In this document: positions 59,589 to 64,000 of the stretch, in pieces
How the letters are laid out: the number at the start of each line of letters is the position of its first letter
Numbering within the stretch: position 1 is the stretch's first letter
Assembly (NCBI RefSeq): GCF_003112515.1
Contig: NZ_BEVZ01000008.1
Location: 186,001-250,000, forward strand
Source: Streptomyces fragilis
Lineage (GTDB): Bacteria; Actinomycetota; Actinomycetes; Streptomycetales; Streptomycetaceae
Direction: 5' to 3'
DNA length: 64,000 nucleotides
Translations under genes and position numbers: made by a program
The notes under the pieces: generated by a model
Databases searched by the model: none
Told to the model about the DNA's origin: nothing
Seen by the model: the letters and a program-made list of their open reading frames with translations, nothing else

Positions 59589-61115
59589 ATGACAGCACTC
59601 GACCTGAAAAGCCCCGTGGCAGTAGTCGGTACCGGCACCATGGGCCAGGGCATCGCCCAGGTCGCTCTGGTCGCCGGACACCCCGTTCGGCTTTACGACG
59701 CCGCCCCCGGCCGGGCCGGCGAGGCCGCGGCCGCGATCGTCGCCCGCCTGGACCGGCTCGTCGAGAAGGACCGTCTCACCGCCGCCGACCGCGACGCCGC
59801 CCGGGAGCGGCTGACGCCTGCCGGCGCCCTCTCCGACCTGGCCGGATGCGGCGTGGTGGTGGAGGCGGTCCTGGAGCGCCTCGACGTCAAGCAGCAGCTG
59901 TTCCGCGAGCTCGAGGAGGTGGTCGGCGAGGACTGCCTGCTGGCCACCAACACCTCCTCCCTCTCCGTCACGGCCATCGGCGGCGCTCTGCGCCTGCCCG
60001 GCCGGTTCCTCGGACTGCACTTCTTCAACCCGGCGCCGCTGATGCCGCTGGTCGAGGTCGTCTCCGGCTTCGCCACCGACCCCGAGGCCGCGGACCGGGC
60101 GCTGGAGACGGTGCGCGCCTGGGGCAGGACCCCGGTCTCCTGCGCCGACCAGCCCGGCTTCGTCGTCAACCGGATCGCCCGGCCGTTCTACGCGGAGGCC
60201 TTCGAGCTGTACGAGCTCGGCGCCGCGGACCCGGCCACCATCGACGCGGTGCTGCGCGAGAGCGGCGGCTTCCGGATGGGGGCCTTCGAGCTCACCGATC
60301 TGATCGGCCAGGACGTCAACGAGGCGGTCACCCGCTCGGTGTGGGAGTCCTTCTTCCAGGACGTGCGCTTCCGGCCCTCGCTCGCCCAGCGCCGTCTGGT
60401 CGAGTCCGGACGGCTCGGGCGCAAGTCCGGTCACGGCTGGTTCCCCTACGGGGGTGAAGAGGGCGCGGGGCGGCCGGAGCCGCACACCGCCGCCCCGGAG
60501 CAGGCGCCCGGCCACGTCACTCTGCTGGGTGACCTGGGTCCCGCGTCGGGCCTCGTCGAGCTGATCCGTGAATCCGGCATCGACCTGCGTGTCGAGGACG
60601 AGGGCTTCGCCGCGGAGGGCGAGGAGAAGGGCCGTCTGGTGCTGCCGGGCGGCGGCACGCTGGTCCTGGCGGACGGGGAGACGGTCGGGGAGTACGGGCC
60701 CGACCTGGTCTCCTTCGACCTCGCGCTGGACTACCGGGCGGCCACCCGGATCGCGCTGGCGGCCTCCCCGGTCACCTCGCCGGAGACCCTCGCCGAGGCG
60801 GTGGGCCTGTTCCAGGCGCTGGGCAAGAAGGTCAGCGTCGTGGGCGACGTTCCCGGCATGATCGTCGCGCGCACGGTCGCCCGGATCATCGACCTCGCCT
60901 TCGACGCGGTGGCGCGCGGCGTGGCCGGCGAGGAGGACGTCGACACCGCCATGCGGCTGGGCGTCAACTACCCCCTGGGTCCCTTCGAGTGGAGCCGCCG
61001 GCTCGGCGACGACTGGGCCTACGGCGTCCTGGACGCGGTGCACGAGCGGGAACCGTCCGGCCGCTGCGCCCCGTCCCTGGCGTTGCTGCGGCACGCCTTC
61101 GCCGCGGCGAAGTGA
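59589..61115 (+). CDS. paaH: 3-hydroxyacyl-CoA dehydrogenase
   Basis: A 508-residue NAD-dependent enzyme oxidising a 3-hydroxyacyl-CoA, in the phenylacetate route 3-hydroxyadipyl-CoA. The Rossmann motif VAVVGTGTMGQGIAQVALVA is at about 10-29. NTSSLSVTAI, LGLHFFNPAPLMPLVEVVSG with the catalytic His, and GFVVNRIARPFYAEAFELY follow. A second C-terminal dehydrogenase domain (GVNYPLGPFEWSRRLGDDWA) makes it longer than the 290-residue HbdA type and like PaaH. ATG at 59589 follows GGGAGGAT. It is 17 bases upstream of the TetR gene, in one operon. General fatty-acid or butyryl-CoA use is an alternative. Confidence 0.88.
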   Translation: MTALDLKSPVAVVGTGTMGQGIAQVALVAGHPVRLYDAAPGRAGEAAAAIVARLDRLVEKDRLTAADRDAARERLTPAGALSDLAGCGVVVEAVLERLDVKQQLFRELEEVVGEDCLLATNTSSLSVTAIGGALRLPGRFLGLHFFNPAPLMPLVEVVSGFATDPEAADRALETVRAWGRTPVSCADQPGFVVNRIARPFYAEAFELYELGAADPATIDAVLRESGGFRMGAFELTDLIGQDVNEAVTRSVWESFFQDVRFRPSLAQRRLVESGRLGRKSGHGWFPYGGEEGAGRPEPHTAAPEQAPGHVTLLGDLGPASGLVELIRESGIDLRVEDEGFAAEGEEKGRLVLPGGGTLVLADGETVGEYGPDLVSFDLALDYRAATRIALAASPVTSPETLAEAVGLFQALGKKVSVVGDVPGMIVARTVARIIDLAFDAVARGVAGEEDVDTAMRLGVNYPLGPFEWSRRLGDDWAYGVLDAVHEREPSGRCAPSLALLRHAFAAAK

Positions 61116-61132
61116 CGGGGGGAGCCGCTGCC

Positions 61133-61717
61133 ATGACCACGCCCAAGCGTGACACCTACACGCCGGACTCACTGCTCCAGGTGGCCGTCCAGGTGTTCAA
61201 CGAGCGCGGATACGACGGCACGTCGATGGAGCACCTGGCCAAGGCGGCAGGGATCTCCAAGTCGTCCATCTACCACCATGTCTCGGGCAAGGAGGAACTT
61301 CTCCGGCGTGCGGTGAGCCGGGCGCTCGAAGGACTCTTCGGCATCCTCGACGAGCCGCCGGCCAAGGAGGGCGGCGCGGCAGGCCGCCTGGAGTACGTGG
61401 TGCGGCGGATGGTCGAGGTGCTGATCGCGGAGCTGCCCTACGTGACGTTGCTGCTGAGGGTGCGCGGCAACACCGGCACCGAGCGGTGGGCGCTGGAGCG
61501 GCGGCGCGAGTTCGACCACCGGGTCGCGGACCTGCTGAAGAACGCCGCGGCGGAGGGCGACGTACGGGGTGACGTCGAGGTGCGCCTGGCCACCCGCCTG
61601 GTGTTCGGCATGATCAACTCGATCGTCGAGTGGTACCGCCCCGACGGTGGCACGGGCGCCCGCCGTGAGATCGCCGACGCGGTGGTCAAGCTGGTCCTCA
61701 CGGGCCTGCGGGGCTGA
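61133..61717 (+). CDS. TetR-family regulator (PaaR-like)
   Basis: A 194-residue repressor. The N-terminal HTH is at about 12-58 (DSLLQVAVQVFNERGYDGTS, MEHLAKAAGISKSSIYHHVS), followed by a helical ligand domain. ATG at 61133 has GGGGGGAG upstream. It is co-transcribed with paaH. Two ACCG-N6-CGGT palindromes in the paaN-paaH and bkdR-bkdA gaps are its likely operators, with an acyl-CoA such as phenylacetyl-CoA as probable inducer. The binding assignment is inference from position and from the PaaR motif. Confidence 0.88.
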   Translation: MTTPKRDTYTPDSLLQVAVQVFNERGYDGTSMEHLAKAAGISKSSIYHHVSGKEELLRRAVSRALEGLFGILDEPPAKEGGAAGRLEYVVRRMVEVLIAELPYVTLLLRVRGNTGTERWALERRREFDHRVADLLKNAAAEGDVRGDVEVRLATRLVFGMINSIVEWYRPDGGTGARREIADAVVKLVLTGLRG

Positions 61718-61739
61718 CGGCAGGCTCGCCGGATGTGGC

Positions 61740-62372
61740 TCAGACCGGGCTGCCCGCGGCGCCGGCGTTGCCCGGAACGCTCCGGCTGCCCGGGACCTCC
61801 CGGCTGCCCGGGACGTCCGGGGCGTCCGCACGCCTCGGGCCGTCCGTGCCGTCGGGGATCTCGATGTCCTCCACCTCGAAGACCAGCAGGGTCCGGGTCG
61901 AGAGCACCTCCGGCATGGAGTGCAGCCGGGTCAGCACCAGCTCGCGCAGCGCCCGGTTGTCGGGGGCGTGCACCAGCATCAGCACGTCGAAGTCGCCTCC
62001 GACCAGGGCCAGGTGCGAGGCCCCTGGCAGGGCCCGCAGCTGCTCGCGCACCGTGCGCCAGGAGTTCTGGACGATTTTCAGCGTGATGTAGGCGGAGGTG
62101 CCCTGACCGGCCCGTTCGTGGTCGATCCGGGCGCCGAAGCCGCGGATCACGCCGTCCTCGATCAGCCGGTTGATCCGCGCGTAGGCGTTGGCCCGGGAGA
62201 CGTGCACCCGCTCGGCCACCGACCGTATGGACGCGCGGCCGTCCTTCTGGAGCATTCCGAGGATGTCCTGGTCGATGGCGTCCAGCACCCTGGGAGGCGG
62301 CAGCGGGCGGGCGCCGGTGGGCGCCGGCACGACACCCTTCTCCGGGCCGTCGGCCATTTGTTCAGGTCGCAT
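61740..62372 (-). CDS. bkdR: Lrp/AsnC-family regulator BkdR
   Basis: A 210-residue Lrp-type regulator. The winged HTH is at about 28-80 (LDAIDQDILGMLQKDGRASI, AERVHVSRANAYARINRLIE) and the RAM ligand domain at about 95-175 (AYITLKIVQNSWRTVREQLR, GDFDVLMLVHAPDNRALREL). The extra C-terminal 35 residues are low complexity with PGSR-like repeats. ATG at 62372 has GGGGAAG upstream; ATG at 62357 is an alternative. It is divergent from bkdA, as in S. avermitilis and S. coelicolor, where BkdR controls branched-chain keto-acid dehydrogenase genes. A pair of DnaA boxes lies in its promoter region. Confidence 0.92.
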   Translation of the reverse strand: MRPEQMADGPEKGVVPAPTGARPLPPPRVLDAIDQDILGMLQKDGRASIRSVAERVHVSRANAYARINRLIEDGVIRGFGARIDHERAGQGTSAYITLKIVQNSWRTVREQLRALPGASHLALVGGDFDVLMLVHAPDNRALRELVLTRLHSMPEVLSTRTLLVFEVEDIEIPDGTDGPRRADAPDVPGSREVPGSRSVPGNAGAAGSPV

Positions 62373-62417
62373 GCTTCCCCGCCTCCCTCCCCTGGACACC
62401 GTGCCTCCATCTCAGGC

Positions 62418-62439
62418 TGTGGAGAACCGTTTGTCCACA
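62418..62439. promoter_or_regulatory. Two DnaA boxes upstream of bkdR
   Basis: TGTGGAGAA at 62418-62426 (minus strand TTCTCCACA, one mismatch) and a perfect TTGTCCACA at 62431-62439 (+) face each other in the bkdR-bkdA gap, about 59 kb from oriC. Confidence 0.6.
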
Positions 62440-62463
62440 GGCTGACGCCGCCTGTAGCCAAAA

Positions 62464-62492
62464 TTCGCCAACGACCGAACAATCGGTAGGTG
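62464..62492 (+). promoter_or_regulatory. bkdA promoter with TetR-type operator in the spacer
   Basis: TTCGCC (62464-62469), a 17-base spacer and TAGGTG (62487-62492) form a candidate promoter for bkdA. The sequence ACCGAACAATCGGT (62474-62487) lies in the spacer and differs from the paaN operator at a single base (A for G). It links bkd transcription to the same TetR regulator. Confidence 0.65.
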
Positions 62493-62544
62493 AGGCGCGT
62501 CACACCCGGCGTCCTCGTAGCCACTCCCACGAGGAGGTGCCGTC

Positions 62545-63702
62545 ATGACGGTGATGGAGCAGCGGGACACCTACCGCCCCGCCCCGCCGCCCGCCTGGCA
62601 GCCGCGCACGGACCCCGCGCCCCTGCTGCCCGACGCCGAGCCCTACCGCGTCCTCGGGACACCGGCCGCCGACGAGGCCGCCGCGGCCGATCCCGGCCTG
62701 CTGCGCCGCCTGTACGCCGAGGTGGTGCGCGGCCGCCGTTACAACGCCCAGGCCACCGCCCTGACCAAGCAGGGCCGCCTCGCCGTCTACCCGTCCAGCA
62801 CCGGCCAGGAGGCCTGCGAGGTGGCCGCCGCCATGGTCCTCGCCGACCAGGACTGGCTCTTCCCCAGCTACCGGGACACCCTCGCCGTGGTCGGCCGCGG
62901 CGTCGACCCGGTGGAGGCGCTGACCCTGCTGCGCGGCGACCGGCACACCGGCTACGACCCCTACGCCCACCGGGTCGCCCCGCTGAGCACCCCGCTGGCC
63001 ACCCAGCTGCCGCACGCGGTCGGGCTGGCCCACGCCGCCCGCCTGAAGGGCGACGACGTGGTCGCCCTCGCCATGATCGGCGACGGAGGCACCAGCGAGG
63101 GCGACTTCCACGAGGCGCTCAACTTCGCCGCCGTCTGGCGGGCCCCCGTCGTCTTCCTGGTCCAGAACAACGGCTTCGCCATCTCCGTCCCGCTGGCCAA
63201 GCAGTCAGCCGCCCCCTCCCTGGCCCACAAGGCCGTCGGGTACGGCATACCGGGCCGGCTGGTGGACGGGAACGACGCCGTCGCCGTCCACCAGGTCCTG
63301 AGCGAGGCCGTCCGGCACGCCCGGGAGGGCAACGGCCCGGTGCTGGTGGAGGCGATCACCTACCGTCTGGACGCCCACACCAACGCCGACGACGCGACCC
63401 GCTACCGGGAGTCCTCCGAGGTGGACGCCTGGCGTGACCACGACCCGGTGCTGCTGCTCGAGCGGGAGCTGACCGCGCGCGGCGTGCTGGACGAGGACGC
63501 GATCGGCGCGGTCCGCGAGGACGCCGAGGCGATGGCCGCCGACCTGCGGGCCCGGATGAACCAGGACCCCGAGATCGACCCCATGGAACTCTTCGCGCAC
63601 GTCTACGCCGAGCCCACGCCCCAGCTGCTGGAGCAGCAGGCGATGCTCAGGGCCGAGCTGGAGGCTGAGGCGCACCCGCAGCAGGAAGGCACGGCCCGAT
63701 GA
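62545..63702 (+). CDS. bkdA: Branched-chain 2-oxoacid dehydrogenase E1 alpha subunit
   Basis: The thiamine-diphosphate-binding subunit that decarboxylates 2-oxo acids from valine, leucine and isoleucine, giving acyl-CoA starters for branched fatty acids and polyketides. It is 385 residues. Motifs are AVYPSSTGQEACEVAAAMVL and the ThDP fold MIGDGGTSEGDFHEALNFAA ... VQNNGFAISVP; TYRLDAHTNADDATRYR is the phosphorylation-loop region. ATG at 62545 has GAGGAGGTG upstream. It overlaps the E1 beta gene by four bases (ATGA). It is controlled by BkdR and probably by the TetR protein. Confidence 0.94.
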   Translation: MTVMEQRDTYRPAPPPAWQPRTDPAPLLPDAEPYRVLGTPAADEAAAADPGLLRRLYAEVVRGRRYNAQATALTKQGRLAVYPSSTGQEACEVAAAMVLADQDWLFPSYRDTLAVVGRGVDPVEALTLLRGDRHTGYDPYAHRVAPLSTPLATQLPHAVGLAHAARLKGDDVVALAMIGDGGTSEGDFHEALNFAAVWRAPVVFLVQNNGFAISVPLAKQSAAPSLAHKAVGYGIPGRLVDGNDAVAVHQVLSEAVRHAREGNGPVLVEAITYRLDAHTNADDATRYRESSEVDAWRDHDPVLLLERELTARGVLDEDAIGAVREDAEAMAADLRARMNQDPEIDPMELFAHVYAEPTPQLLEQQAMLRAELEAEAHPQQEGTAR

Positions 63703-64000
63703 CCACCGGCACCTCTCTCGGCACTGCCGTCGACAGCGCCGTGGCGGTCCAGCAGACGGCCATGGCGCAGGCGCTCAACCGCGCGCTGCGGGACTCCATG
63801 GCCGAGGACCCGTCCGTCCATGTCCTGGGCGAGGACGTGGGCACCCTGGGCGGTGTCTTCCGGATCACCGACGGCCTCGCGGCCGAGTTCGGCGACCACC
63901 GGTGCACCGACACCCCGCTCGCCGAGGCGGGGATCCTCGGCACCGCCGTCGGCATGGCCATGTACGGCCTGCGGCCGGTGGTCGAGATGCAGTTCGACGC
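63699..64000 (+). CDS. bkdB: Branched-chain 2-oxoacid dehydrogenase E1 beta subunit, 5' part only
   Basis: The first 100 codons of the E1 beta subunit; the gene runs off the right edge. From ATG at 63699 it reads MTTGTSLGTAVDSAVAVQQT, then MAQALNRALRDSMAEDPSVH, VLGEDVGTLGGVFRITDGLA, CTDTPLAEAGILGTAVGMAM and RPVVEMQFD, all E1 beta motifs. The ATG overlaps the bkdA stop. Family proteins often begin at the internal MAQALNRAL (codon at 63759), so the true start may be there. E2 (bkdC) is expected beyond the window. Confidence 0.93.
   Translation, partial: MTTGTSLGTAVDSAVAVQQTAMAQALNRALRDSMAEDPSVHVLGEDVGTLGGVFRITDGLAAEFGDHRCTDTPLAEAGILGTAVGMAMYGLRPVVEMQFD

Overview
The window is chromosomal DNA of a Streptomyces or close relative. 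Base composition is very high GC (about 70% or more by eye) and the order rnpA-rpmH-dnaA-oriC-dnaN-gnd-recF-DUF721-gyrB-gyrA-DUF3566-tRNAIle is typical of the genus. DnaA boxes are of the TTGTCCACA type, a parS-like site is present, and DUF6344, DLW-39, DUF5324 and DUF5819/HTTM proteins appear. The species cannot be named from the sequence alone.

Region 1 (1-14.4 kb) is the replication-origin core: divergent rnpA/rpmH and dnaA, an oriC of about 550 bp with at least twelve DnaA-box-like sites, dnaN, gnd, recF, the DUF721/DciA-like gene, gyrB, gyrA and a DUF3566 membrane protein. Region 2 (14.3-17.1 kb) holds tRNA-Ile(GAU), a secreted DUF6344 protein with a repetitive tail, a 42-residue DLW-39 protein, an XRE regulator with an 18-bp palindrome at its promoter, and tRNA-Ala(UGC).

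Regions 3 and 5 (17.4-28.3 and 35.5-42.35 kb) look like two halves of one cell-surface glycan locus. They encode an initiating sugar-phosphate transferase, GDP-fucose synthesis (gmd, fcl), two GT4 glycosyltransferases, a WcaF-like acetyltransferase, a Wzy-like membrane protein, a Wzz/BY-kinase-like protein, a Wzx-like flippase, an LCP ligase, and an unusual cytidylyltransferase plus CDP-alcohol phosphotransferase pair. A secreted delta-60/FN3/LamG/DNRLRE protein and a lipoprotein are embedded in the first half. Between the halves lies region 4 (28.4-35.3 kb): two class E sortases, a glutamine amidotransferase, a 53-residue membrane protein, DUF881, crgA, a rhomboid protease, a cyclophilin, DUF5324 and a parS site. 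Every gene of region 4 is in the opposite order and orientation to the arrangement I remember from S. coelicolor and M. tuberculosis. One glycan-locus insertion plus one inversion of about 14 kb would explain the present layout.

Region 6 (42.4-50.5 kb) is the actinobacterial growth/division signalling operon pknB-pbpA-rodA-pstP-fhaB-fhaA, all on the minus strand. Region 7 (50.5-57.7 kb) has tRNA-Leu(CAG), a DUF2252 protein, a J-domain protein, a rhodanese, the DUF5819-HTTM pair and a TrmH-type methyltransferase; several of these appear to be leaderless. Region 8 (57.7-64 kb) is catabolic: paaN, a paaH-like dehydrogenase with a TetR regulator, bkdR, bkdA and the start of bkdB. Two near-identical ACCG-N6-CGGT operators lie in the spacers of the paaN and bkdA promoters and suggest joint control of phenylacetate and branched-chain keto-acid breakdown.

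DnaA-box pairs or clusters also occur away from oriC, at 26.5, 32.5, 54.5 and 62.4 kb. The 32.5-kb cluster has three perfect TTATCCACA boxes. No CRISPR array, transposase, integrase or phage gene was seen.
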